NCBI GenBank assembly: GCA_964431965.1
Contig: CAYSLU010000110.1
Location: forward strand, 1 to 15,464
DNA from: CAYSLU01 sp964431965
GTDB taxonomy: Bacteria > Verrucomicrobiota > Kiritimatiellia > CAIKKV01 > CAYSLU01
Direction: 5' to 3'
DNA length: 15,464 nt
The notes under the pieces were generated by a model. It did not search any database and had not been told where the DNA came from. It saw only the letters and a list, made by a program, of their open reading frames with translations. Shown in pieces: positions 8,101 to 15,116 of this stretch (the first letter of the stretch is position 1; every line of letters starts with the position of its first letter). The position numbers and the translations under genes were made by a program.

Positions 8101-9523
8101 GGATGCGTGCGCGCAGCAGGCTGGCCCGCAGGCCGGCCGGCCGCCGGCTCCAGAGGCTCCGGATCAGCGGCAGATCGGAGTCGGTGCCGATGGCGCACAG
8201 CACCTGTATGGCGTCGCTGCTCGCCCCGGCGTCGGACGCCGCGAGCTTCCGCGCCAGCTCCGGAAGCCGCGCGTTGGTTTCGCCTGCCGTCCAGAGCCCG
8301 TGGGCGGCGGCCCAGGCCACGGCCTCGGACTTGTCGCTGACCATCTGGCGCAGCCGCGGCAGCCCCTCGCCGCGCGGATAGACGCTCAGGCCGAAGGCGG
8401 CGGCCGCGCGGACGCGGGCGTCGTCGCTCGCCGCCGTCTCCTGAAGTACCAGCAGTGCCTTGGGCTTCCCGAGGAAGCCCAGCGCGCGCAGGGCCCCAAG
8501 CCGGGCCGTCAGCGGCACGGGCTTGGCCTCCTCGGGCGCATGGGCGATCATCGTGTCCATCACGGCGTCCATTGATGCCCCGCCTGCCTTCGGCGCGTCC
8601 GGCGCAGCGTCGAGATCGGTCAGGCCGCCGAGCCCCATCGGCCCGCTCAGCTCGGTCGAAAGAGGCTCGCACAGCTCGAAGAGCGTCGGCTGGCATTCCG
8701 CTGACCTGAGCCGGATGTACGGGTAGGCGGCCGCCTCGAGGGGCGAGCCGAGGATGGCGGGCAGGGACTGCTGGGCCATCCACGCCCAGTTCACGCGGAA
8801 GTAATCGCGCTCGCGCGTCGAGATGGCCAGCTCGTACGCATTGATGAAGACCTGCTCGGCGAAAAGCGGGCTGTCCTTGCGCAGGTTCCAACGCTCGAAC
8901 AGGCGCTCCAGCCGGATGTCGCCGTACTCCGGGCCCCGGTAGTTGGGCGCGATGGCGGGCACCGGCCAGCGCTGGCACTCGTAGTACGCGGCGAAGTCCT
9001 CGGGGTCGGGCAGGCGGTCCTCCGCGAGGACGGCCAGGTCGCGGGCCGACAGGGGCAGCGACTCACTGATGAGCCGCACCGTGCGCCGCACGCCATCCGC
9101 CAGCGGCTGGTCCGGGGCCAGAGGGAGGATCCGGACGATCACTTGATTCTCCGTCTGAACGACGACGTGGATGCCGGTGGCACTGAGCGCGTAGTAGACG
9201 GCGGCGTCGACCGGCTGGTATTCGCGCACCGAAGCCAGCAGTCTGCCGAGGTTCGGCGCGCAGGCGGGGCTGACAATGTCGCCCATGATGGCGTCCTGCC
9301 GGGGGGCGCTGATCAGGGCTACCGATGGGATCTCCTGGAAGCGGGAGCGCAGGTAGAGGCCCATCGCGCAGTTGAAGGATGAGGCGCGTGTCGGCGACGC
9401 CTGTCGATCGATCGGGGGAAGGGCCAGCCGCAGCGGAGCGTCCGGCGCGGCCATGCTGGCGACGGGAAGGGCGGCGGCGACCAGGAGGACGCCGAGCCGC
9501 AGACGGTACGCTGATCCGAGCAT
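5144..9523 (-). CDS. Giant secreted HEAT-repeat plus TIM-barrel glycosidase-like protein
   Basis: The 1459-residue protein starts at the ATG complementary to 9521-9523, with GGGAG at 8-nt spacing (complement of 9532-9536). Residues 1-26 form a signal peptide ending VASMAA. Residues about 30-155 resemble a TolB/CsgG-like N-terminal domain (LALPPIDR, then a helix, then DAAVYYALS and a strand series), a low-confidence call. Residues about 335-660 carry HEAT-like helical repeats, for example DDARVRAAAAFGLS, SEAVAWAAAHGLW and DPHRWVQFHAATLAARLAD. Residues about 690-1000 look like a (beta/alpha)8 glycosidase region, with LDGLVYGEETMS near 761-773 (E769/E770 candidate acids) and GGVYDYKGDSR near 871-881. 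An acidic, Ala-rich linker occupies 1003-1045. Residues about 1100-1290 resemble the Rossmann-type middle domain seen in GH42 enzymes, and the last 170 residues are beta-rich. It probably acts outside the cytoplasm. I cannot give a CAZy family; a non-catalytic scaffold remains possible. Confidence 0.75.
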   Translation of the reverse strand: MLGSAYRLRLGVLLVAAALPVASMAAPDAPLRLALPPIDRQASPTRASSFNCAMGLYLRSRFQEIPSVALISAPRQDAIMGDIVSPACAPNLGRLLASVREYQPVDAAVYYALSATGIHVVVQTENQVIVRILPLAPDQPLADGVRRTVRLISESLPLSARDLAVLAEDRLPDPEDFAAYYECQRWPVPAIAPNYRGPEYGDIRLERLFERWNLRKDSPLFAEQVFINAYELAISTRERDYFRVNWAWMAQQSLPAILGSPLEAAAYPYIRLRSAECQPTLFELCEPLSTELSGPMGLGGLTDLDAAPDAPKAGGASMDAVMDTMIAHAPEEAKPVPLTARLGALRALGFLGKPKALLVLQETAASDDARVRAAAAFGLSVYPRGEGLPRLRQMVSDKSEAVAWAAAHGLWTAGETNARLPELARKLAASDAGASSDAIQVLCAIGTDSDLPLIRSLWSRRPAGLRASLLRARIRLHDVKNPEWPSLLQDPDEAVVMEALKQPMDLRAAPALLAEIKRLANDPYGPLARAARQVILPLRPADAAGRAEFDLKFCPPYLRQKALGQLAQGADQKRLALVEAACSNRDAHTRATALGLLADRSPDRARPLVMAALDDPHRWVQFHAATLAARLADAGSSGAVEARLRAVREPAERLYLEDALARSRGLPLPASPEPARSIAGKRNLAWNTSPARHADISPFDAYYSMTTRSDAHMRRAHAAGKIIFGRATPIGQPGLIVLNSQARDEFWMQLEQELTTNSLAVLDGLVYGEETMSMTAGALWDDGWQVFCLEAGIDPARVDGRIESLTPSETRAWENWSIARGIEGFNRLHDYTKLKYGKLKPGLQICTFLPADALPHPGSPDALPAWKFDMGGVYDYKGDSRMAAYNLVRRYKTIWPDRPVLWLSLGIGGYEMNPVRHTQKVPQAPMLDRYDRAYSDALTAWMAGADTGWFSTWVFVSPTFHRAGITKLRGIQVWVEDIGPDTRLLERGIAWSFGGVEDIEAKKLEAPPPEMPDVRLDESKTAPTSEAADPDADMQAEAQTSAITQDVQVRREQFKRGFLFYQRYVYDCARIFASLPRVSVRPTALAVRGGVDVWTRPGPYPLVPGQALLTEYDFLCDVNELGLLDLDRYRYIVVHRPEALRDETIARITRWLREVPGLLVVHLDLPTGNDAEAGTVEDHDGRLANDWPWEADISRAPASGKPAAALKRVAITAPTGTVTVAQLTPAATWRLAGDRARALVTRDGSCLLALWRNAPQFRGAVLFDGVQDASAEYLAELRDVINRLHAESGVGVRLTEPASAEVFEGEHIQAVAGSHYYRAVRGEKVLDGLDIMTGDPSPEVSGPRHSKAALVANDYIGRFVAASSNVTAISDVPFTSARIDGGDLVVQSPGIIRAASRPGRVSVSTEGAKPLPEATNSVGWLLFSADEGIARFPRNAEGRVMTYVRSAAPVRLSAAAAAP

Positions 9524-9626
9524 GTCCCGAACTCCCGATGGGCGATTCCCTGAAAAGCTAGACCGGCGGACCCGGAATGTCGAACCCGGTTTGGCGCCAA
9601 GAGGGCTCGCGACGTCCCATGCCCGG

Positions 9627-11843
9627 CTATTTCGTGTCGGGGGAGATCGTGTAGCTGACCGCGGCGCCCTCGAGAGGTGCTGGCTTGTCGCTCTTTCCCA
9701 GCAGGTCGACCTGAATGTTGCGGCACGCGGCCTGCGTCAGGTACGTGTCCTTCCACTCCGGAGCCAGCTGCGCGCGGCAGGGCTGGTCAAACGTGATCCG
9801 GACCGCGCCGGCACAGCGCGTGATGCGGACGGCCGTCATCCGGTCGATGAAATTGGAGTCGGCCGGCGCCCACGCTCCGCCGGACTGGAGCTGGACGCTG
9901 ACGTTCGCGTTTGTACGCTGGATGCGACCCTCGCCCAGGTAGACGGGTATCGTTTCGTACAGCTCGGTCACCCGATCCTTTCCGTCCGTCTTCACGCGCG
10001 TCTCGACGCGCACGTGCTGGGGCGCGATCGTGAATGCGCGCGCGTACTCGATCGTCCCGCGGAGCGCATTCGTCTGGGCCAGTGCGCCGTTCGTGATGAC
10101 GCCGCTCACGCGGACCGATGCGCCATCCTTCCCGATATCGGCGGCGACATCGGGGCGAACGATGCGCGCCGAGGTGAAGACCGCTCCGTCGGCCGTGCAG
10201 CCGCTGACCGCGTGGATCGGCCAGATCCGCCACTGCTCGAGCTTGTCCGAGCATGCATCCCAGCCCATGCCGGCGCGGCGGCCGAGGATGACGGCGCCGG
10301 CCGACGGGGTCCAGAATGCCGAGAGCTGGCCGCCCCCGAAGCCCAGCGGACCCGTGAACTGGAACAAGCCGTCGGCGGGATCCTGTGCGCCCACCGGCCC
10401 AGTGTGGAGAATGATGCTGTACGTCGGCTGCTTGGCCACGACAAACGCGTTTTCGAAGTTGCGGACAAAGGTCTCCTTTCGGAGGAACGGCGACTTCAGG
10501 AACGGGGATGCTTCGTTCTCCAGTTGGAGGCGATGCGCGTAGGCGCCTTTGCGGTAGAACTCATAGCCGAAGTTCACGCTGGCGGGAAACCCGTGTGTCG
10601 CCCACAGGTGATAGCTCCAAGGGCTCGACTGGAGTTTGGCGAAATCCGCGGCCGTGGCCCCCTTGAACCGGATCCCCTGCGTCTCCCCCAGGGCGTGATT
10701 GAAGATGCCGGCGCGAGTCGCGGCCGCCGCGTACAACGTCCCGGTGGATGGGAGCTTGGTCAGGTACGCCGCCTCGTCGGTGAGCATGGCCGCGGCATAG
10801 TCCCGGAAGCTCCAGTCCCACTGGTCGGCGCAGGCGGGGCTGCCCAGGCGTGCGTTGAACTCGCTTGGGCCGGTGAAGACGCCGCTGGGCTCGGGGAGGC
10901 ACAGGTGGGCGCGGAGTCGGCAGGAGCGTTCGACGGCCTCCTTGGCGAAGGGCCAGTCACTGGCCAGCGCCAGCCAGATCGTGAAGAAATTGGCCATCCC
11001 CGCAAAGCCGACGTCCAGCCCTCCGCGCTCGACATGGTAGCCGGCGGGGTGGAAGCGCTTCGGGTCGGCCAGCAGCGTGCGGGCATAGGACTCGACGGCC
11101 CGGCTGAAATCCGGATCGCCGACCGCCTGGCTGGCATACCAGAGCCCGACGGGTGCGGTCATATCCATGTTCGGCTCCTCGCCCCTGGGGCCCCATGCGA
11201 GGATCCGTTGGCCCAGCTTCTTCAGTCCGGACTCAAAGGCCTTCTGCGCGGCCGGCGACACGGTGTTCTTGCTGCCGAGATAGGGCACGGCGGTGTACAC
11301 GAGTTGATAGCCCATCCAGTCGGATCGGCAGGCGTTCGTGTTCTTTTCGAGATAGTCGTCGAGCATGATCAGGTTGACCGTGGCCGCGACGAACGCGCGC
11401 AGCCTCAGCGCCCGGTTGTTGTGATACGGATTGCCGGGGTAGTCCCATCGCTCGAAGGCGATGAGGGACTCGGGCCAGACCGGCGGGCGCATGATGGCGT
11501 TGGTGCCCTCGATGGTGGACAGGGTGAACAGGTGGGCCGGCGCATTGACGGATGGCGCGCCGCGCTTGGTGCCCACCATGGGCTGGAGCATCAGCGTGAA
11601 CAGATAGCTCCGATACTGGTACTCCGGATCGGCCTCAGACTCCACCCGGGTCAGGTAGCCGGTTACGCCGTGCGCGAAGTCGGCCTCGGTCAGCGTGGCC
11701 ATGAACTGGCGCAGCGTTCGCTGGTAGGCGTGCTGCTGCGGGAGCGTGACGCGCGCCGGGGCCGGCTCCTGCTGGGCGTGAGCCGCTGGCGCCCAGGCCG
11801 CCACTACCGCCGCCGCGATGGTCGAAAGCGTTCCGATCTTCAT
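9627..11843 (-). CDS. Secreted paralog B, possible toroid-plus-sandwich polysaccharide lyase-like protein
   Basis: The 738-residue protein starts at the ATG complementary to 11841-11843, supported by AGGAG (complement of 11852-11856, 8-nt spacing) and by a signal peptide, residues 1-23, ending AAHA. The frame stays open upstream to 12119, but that extension overlaps the previous gene and is rejected. Residues about 40-420 are helix-rich, the rest beta-rich, a layout shared by alpha/alpha-toroid lyases. It is a full-length paralog of the protein at 12882-15116: both have HPAGYHVERGGLDVGF, SPFLKSPFLR, LHTGPVG, GPLGFGGGQLSAFWTP and WPIHAVSGCTADG. Identity is very high in these blocks and low in the signal peptide and around residues 380-405. 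Histidines, arginines and tyrosines in the conserved blocks are candidate active-site residues. The start overlaps the upstream hydrolase gene by 4 nt. I do not recognise the family; lyase function is inference from fold-like layout and neighbours. Confidence 0.72.
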   Translation of the reverse strand: MKIGTLSTIAAAVVAAWAPAAHAQQEPAPARVTLPQQHAYQRTLRQFMATLTEADFAHGVTGYLTRVESEADPEYQYRSYLFTLMLQPMVGTKRGAPSVNAPAHLFTLSTIEGTNAIMRPPVWPESLIAFERWDYPGNPYHNNRALRLRAFVAATVNLIMLDDYLEKNTNACRSDWMGYQLVYTAVPYLGSKNTVSPAAQKAFESGLKKLGQRILAWGPRGEEPNMDMTAPVGLWYASQAVGDPDFSRAVESYARTLLADPKRFHPAGYHVERGGLDVGFAGMANFFTIWLALASDWPFAKEAVERSCRLRAHLCLPEPSGVFTGPSEFNARLGSPACADQWDWSFRDYAAAMLTDEAAYLTKLPSTGTLYAAAATRAGIFNHALGETQGIRFKGATAADFAKLQSSPWSYHLWATHGFPASVNFGYEFYRKGAYAHRLQLENEASPFLKSPFLRKETFVRNFENAFVVAKQPTYSIILHTGPVGAQDPADGLFQFTGPLGFGGGQLSAFWTPSAGAVILGRRAGMGWDACSDKLEQWRIWPIHAVSGCTADGAVFTSARIVRPDVAADIGKDGASVRVSGVITNGALAQTNALRGTIEYARAFTIAPQHVRVETRVKTDGKDRVTELYETIPVYLGEGRIQRTNANVSVQLQSGGAWAPADSNFIDRMTAVRITRCAGAVRITFDQPCRAQLAPEWKDTYLTQAACRNIQVDLLGKSDKPAPLEGAAVSYTISPDTK
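11840..11843 (-). promoter_or_regulatory. ATGA stop-start overlap coupling hydrolase and paralog B
   Basis: The minus-strand bases ATGA hold both the start ATG of paralog B and the TGA stop of the isochorismatase-like gene. This arrangement usually gives coupled translation. The internal ribosome site for paralog B (complement of 11852-11856) lies inside the upstream coding sequence. Confidence 0.85.
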
Positions 11844-12685
11844 GCTCGTCGCTCCTGGTGGTGAGATCGCAGCGCGGCCGTGAACGGCCCCGAGTCGAAC
11901 ACGAAGCCATAGCCGGTCGAAACGCGCCAGAGCGCGGTTTCCTTGTGCGCCTCCGTTCGCGCGGACTCCCTGTTTTCCACGGCGGTGGTGGCGTCGCGGA
12001 TGGTGGAACAGAAGTACCAGCGGCGGGCCATGTCGCGCATGCCTCCCGCGGAGGTGAGCAGGCACCAGTCGATGGCAAAGCCGATGTAGACCAGGTGGCT
12101 GACGCCGCGCTCCCGACATAGCGCGCTGAGCTGGGCGCCATTCTCGGCGATGCCTTCGCCCGGCAGCGGCATCGCCTGCGGGGCGAAGTCCACGCGGTAT
12201 CCGTCGGCTGCCAGCGCGTCGCGGTCGTGCGGGCCCGGGCTCCCGCAGCGCGCCTTCAAGGCGCGGAAGCGGATGTTGGCCTCGCTGTGCGGCGCTTCGC
12301 CGGTGAATTCGGGGTCCGCGCCCGCCAGCTCAACGGCATGCCGGTATTCGGGCCGGTGCTGGTAGTAGTCGCCCCCTCCGACGACGTGCAGCACCGTCAT
12401 GCCCGCCGCTCGCGCGGCCGAGAGCAGCGGGGGAAAGACCGTCTCCAGAATGCGCTTGGCGCGGCGGGGGTACTCCAGCGACTGGCATCGCACCGGGTGC
12501 CGCTCCGGCGTGCAGCAGTCCCAGGCGTGCATGCTCACCAGCGCCGTCTCGGCCAGCGGCAGCTCGACCGCCTCCGTCGTCCAGCCTTCGTACCCCTCCG
12601 CCGGGACATCACGCGCATAGTCCGCCCGGAAATTGCGGTAAATCAAGGTGTCGAGCTTGAGGGTGCGATTCGAGTCCGCTGCCAT
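11840..12685 (-). CDS. Isochorismatase-like cysteine hydrolase family protein
   Basis: The 281-residue protein starts at the ATG complementary to 12683-12685, with AAAGG upstream (complement of 12693-12697, 7-nt spacing). It has the alpha/beta layout of the isochorismatase superfamily: a first strand TALVSMHAWD with Asp56 in the place of the usual catalytic Asp, a long helix leading to GMTVLHVVGGG, and the strand-elbow VYIGFAIDWCLLTSAGGM carrying the expected nucleophile Cys208. The lysine that completes the usual Asp-Lys-Cys triad is not obvious before that strand, so it may be displaced or absent. Members hydrolyse small amides, carbamates or isochorismate; none of these can be chosen here. 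No signal peptide is seen. The gene lies between the two secreted paralogs and ends inside the start codon of the second, which links it to their function. No chorismate-pathway gene is nearby. Confidence 0.8.
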   Translation of the reverse strand: MAADSNRTLKLDTLIYRNFRADYARDVPAEGYEGWTTEAVELPLAETALVSMHAWDCCTPERHPVRCQSLEYPRRAKRILETVFPPLLSAARAAGMTVLHVVGGGDYYQHRPEYRHAVELAGADPEFTGEAPHSEANIRFRALKARCGSPGPHDRDALAADGYRVDFAPQAMPLPGEGIAENGAQLSALCRERGVSHLVYIGFAIDWCLLTSAGGMRDMARRWYFCSTIRDATTAVENRESARTEAHKETALWRVSTGYGFVFDSGPFTAALRSHHQERRA

Positions 12686-12744
12686 GGGTGTGCCTTTGAT
12701 GTCGATCAGACGGTTCGCCGCGCGGCAGGTGCGGGAGCGTCAGT

Positions 12745-12764
12745 GGACGACACGGAGGTCGTCC
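12745..12764 (+). repeat. REP-like palindrome A (7-bp stem, ACGGAG loop)
   Basis: GGACGAC (12745-12751) pairs with GTCGTCC (12758-12764) around ACGGAG (12752-12757). CTCCA follows directly at 12765-12769. GGAG in the loop is complementary to CTCC in the flank, so an H-type pseudoknot or an alternative hairpin could form. It is one half of an inverted pair with palindrome B. Confidence 0.7.
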
Positions 12765-12805
12765 CTCCAGCAGCACGAAGCCCGCCGTCTCTCATCTTCA
12801 TGGAG

Positions 12806-12825
12806 GGTCGGGCTCCGTCCCGACC
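12806..12825 (-). repeat. REP-like palindrome B, inverted relative to A
   Basis: On the minus strand GGTCGGG and CCCGACC pair around ACGGAG, followed directly by CTCCA (complement of 12801-12805). Loop and flank equal those of palindrome A, while the stem differs at three pairs and remains fully complementary. The two flanks face each other with 31 nt between them, resembling the paired REP arrangement (BIME) known from enterobacteria and pseudomonads. Confidence 0.7.
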
Positions 12826-12881
12826 GTCTTCCTTGCGGTTTGTTCCCAGCGTCACGCCCCATCCGAGCCGAGGGGCGCACG

Positions 12882-15116
12882 TCACTTCGGAATCGGGGCG
12901 ATCTCGTATTTTACGGTCCGGGCCTCGCGAAGGGCTGCGGGCTTGCCGTTGCCGCCCAGCAGGTCGATCGTCACGTTGCGGCAGACGGCCCGCGTGATGA
13001 ACGTGTCGCGCCACTCGACGGGCGAGAGCTTCACGCGCTGAGGCTGGTCAAAGGCGATCTGCACGGCGCCGCTGTAGCGCGTCAGCTTCACCGCCTTCAC
13101 CTTGGCCTGGTAGTCGGCCGTGGCCGGCACCCATTTCCCGCCGGCCTGGAACTCGATGGTCACCGGCACGTTTGTGTTGAGCAGCAGGTCGCGCAGGAAG
13201 ACGGGAATGGTCTCAACCAACTCCGCGACCGAATCCTTGCCGTCGCCGCTGATGCGCGTTTCCACGCGCAGGCTCTCGGGGCCGATCGTGAACGTGCGCC
13301 GGTAGTCGAGAGCTCCCGTCAGCACGTTGGTCTGCGCCAGCTGATCGCCGGAGATGACGCCGTTGACCTGTACGGTGCCGCCGCCCGCCGCGAGGGTGTT
13401 GGTCACGGCGAGGTCGAGGATCCGCGCGGACGTGAAGACCTTGCCGTCCGCGGTACACCCCGACACGGCGTGAATCGGCCACAGGCGCCATTCCGCGTTC
13501 GTATCGAAGCTCTGCTCCCAGTGCATGCCCCGGCGGCGGCCGAGGATGATCGACCCGGTTTGCGGCGTCCAGAAGGCCGAGAGCTGGCCGCCGCCGAAGC
13601 CGAGCGGCCCGCTGAACTGGTAGAGTCCGTCGCCCGGGTCCTGGCGGCCCACCGGGCCCGTGTGCAGGATGACGCTGTACGCCGGCTGCCTGGCCGCCAC
13701 GAACGCGCCGGCGAAGCTGCGGACGAATGTCCCGTCGCGCAGGAAAGGCGACTTGAGGAACGGGGAGTGGGCCTTCTCCAGCTCCAGCCGGTGCGCATAG
13801 GCGTTTGTGCGGCAGAGTTCGTAGGAGAAGTTGACGCTGGCCGGGAAGTTCCACGACGGCCACATGTAGTGGCGCCAGGGGCCGAGCTGGATCTCGTCGT
13901 TGTGAAGGAAGTGCGACTTGCCGGTCCTGCCCAGGCCGGCCGGATTCTCGCTGAGCTGTCCATTGAAGGCGCTGGCGCGCGCCGCCGGGGCGTTGCTGAG
14001 CTGCTCGGGCGTGGGCATCTTCACCGTCCACGCGGCCTCGTCGGTGATCATCGCGGCGCCATGCTCCCGGTTGGCGAAGTCCCACTGGTCCGCCGAGGCG
14101 GGGGTGTCGAGGCGCGTATTGAAGTGCGTCGGCCCCGTGAGCTTCCCGTCGGGCTCGGGCAGCATCAGGTGGGAGCGCAGGCGGTAGGAGCGCGCGACGG
14201 CGTCGCGGGCGAAGGGCCAGTCCGTGGCCAGCGCCAGCCAGCAGGTGAACCAGTTCGCCATTCCCGCGAACCCGACATCCAGGCCGCCGCGCTCCACGTG
14301 GTAGCCGGCGGGGTGGAAATGGCCCGGGTCGGCCAGCAGTTTCCGGGCATAGTCCTCGGCTTCCTTTGCGAGCTGCGGGTCGTGGCACGCCCGGCTGACG
14401 TACCACAGGCCCACCGGCACGGTCATGTCCATGTGCGGCTCCTCGCCGCGGGGGCCGTAGGCGATGACCTGCCGGGCCAGCTTCAGCAAGCCCGCTTCAA
14501 ACGCCTGGCGGACGTTGGGCGGCAGCAGGTCCCTGAAGCCCGGATAGGGCATGGCGGCGCAGACGAGCTGGTAGCCGCTCCAGTCCGAGCGGCGGGCCGA
14601 CGGCGTTCGCTCGAGGTGGTCATCGAACATCATGAGGTTCACGCTCGCGGAGACGAAAGCCCGGAGCTTGAGCGCCCGGCTGTCGTGGAACGGGTTCCCG
14701 GCGTGGTCCCACTGGACGAACGACATGAGCGCCTCGGGATAGACCGGCACGCGCATGACGCCGTTCGTCGTCTCAATGGCGGCGAGGGTGAAGAGCTCCG
14801 GCGGCGTGTTGACGGCCGGCACGCCGCGCTTGGTGCCGACCAGCGGCTGAGACAGGAGCGTGTAGACGTAGATGCGGTACAGGTACTCCGGATCATTCGT
14901 GGAGCCCTGCGGGCCGACGAGATTGGTCACGCCGTGCTCGAAGTCTTTCGTCGTGAGCGTGCCCATGTAGCCGCGGAGGACGCGCTGGTAGTCGTGGGAC
15001 TGGGGCAGGGCGGTGGGCCGGTTGGTATCCGCCGCGAGCGCGGTTGCTGCAGCCGCCGTCCCGATCGCGATGGCTATCGCGAATGTTCGGATCCCGAGGG
15101 CTCGGCGCGTGTTCAT
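12882..15116 (-). CDS. Secreted paralog A, possible toroid-plus-sandwich polysaccharide lyase-like protein
   Basis: The 744-residue protein starts at the ATG complementary to 15114-15116, with GGAG upstream (complement of 15127-15130) at 10-nt spacing. Residues 1-29 form a signal peptide with an Ala/Ile-rich core ending ALA, so it is exported. The N-terminal 415 residues are helix-rich with repeated aromatic and Gly turns; the C-terminal part from about 420 is beta-rich, including LHTGPVG, GPLGFGGGQLSAFW and WPIHAVSGCTADG. Its sequence aligns along its length with the 738-residue protein at 9627-11843, so the two arose by duplication. Differences include an insert near residues 385-405 and Cys/Ser exchanges such as SADQWDF versus CADQWDW. 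It overlaps the upstream AGE-like gene by 4 nt. The helix-then-sandwich layout recalls chondroitin/heparin/alginate lyases, but I find no signature that fixes a family, and a hydrolase or binding role is possible. Confidence 0.75.
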   Translation of the reverse strand: MNTRRALGIRTFAIAIAIGTAAAATALAADTNRPTALPQSHDYQRVLRGYMGTLTTKDFEHGVTNLVGPQGSTNDPEYLYRIYVYTLLSQPLVGTKRGVPAVNTPPELFTLAAIETTNGVMRVPVYPEALMSFVQWDHAGNPFHDSRALKLRAFVSASVNLMMFDDHLERTPSARRSDWSGYQLVCAAMPYPGFRDLLPPNVRQAFEAGLLKLARQVIAYGPRGEEPHMDMTVPVGLWYVSRACHDPQLAKEAEDYARKLLADPGHFHPAGYHVERGGLDVGFAGMANWFTCWLALATDWPFARDAVARSYRLRSHLMLPEPDGKLTGPTHFNTRLDTPASADQWDFANREHGAAMITDEAAWTVKMPTPEQLSNAPAARASAFNGQLSENPAGLGRTGKSHFLHNDEIQLGPWRHYMWPSWNFPASVNFSYELCRTNAYAHRLELEKAHSPFLKSPFLRDGTFVRSFAGAFVAARQPAYSVILHTGPVGRQDPGDGLYQFSGPLGFGGGQLSAFWTPQTGSIILGRRRGMHWEQSFDTNAEWRLWPIHAVSGCTADGKVFTSARILDLAVTNTLAAGGGTVQVNGVISGDQLAQTNVLTGALDYRRTFTIGPESLRVETRISGDGKDSVAELVETIPVFLRDLLLNTNVPVTIEFQAGGKWVPATADYQAKVKAVKLTRYSGAVQIAFDQPQRVKLSPVEWRDTFITRAVCRNVTIDLLGGNGKPAALREARTVKYEIAPIPK
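15113..15116 (-). promoter_or_regulatory. ATGA stop-start overlap coupling AGE-like gene and paralog A
   Basis: Minus-strand ATGA contains the TGA stop of the AGE-like gene and the ATG of paralog A. The ribosome site of paralog A (complement of 15127-15130) is inside the upstream coding region. This is the same arrangement as at 11840-11843. Confidence 0.85.

Larger units (their letters stand above)
12686..12881. other. 196-nt spacer between paralog A and the isochorismatase-like gene
   Basis: This is the only sizeable gap in the minus-strand gene set. It contains the two inverted palindromes listed separately and, at 12855-12877, a weaker CGCCCC/GGGGCG stem with an 11-nt loop near the stop of paralog A. 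I found no convincing promoter; whether transcription continues across the gap is open. Confidence 0.55.

Noticed and set aside
9372..11864. Long plus-strand open frame of about 830 codons opposite paralog B and the start of the HEAT/barrel gene
   Set aside because: It spans two minus-strand genes and their spacer, has an Arg/Gly/Val-rich composition typical of antisense reading of GC-rich genes, no recognisable domain and no coherent start signal.
11844..12119. N-terminal extension of paralog B by 92 codons
   Set aside because: The extension overlaps the isochorismatase-like gene out of frame. ATG at 11843 has a ribosome site and begins a clear signal peptide, and it matches the N-terminus of paralog A.
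12855..12877. CGCCCC/GGGGCG inverted repeat near the stop of paralog A as a terminator
   Set aside because: The 6-bp stem has an 11-nt loop and no T-run on the minus strand, which is weak in such GC-rich sequence.
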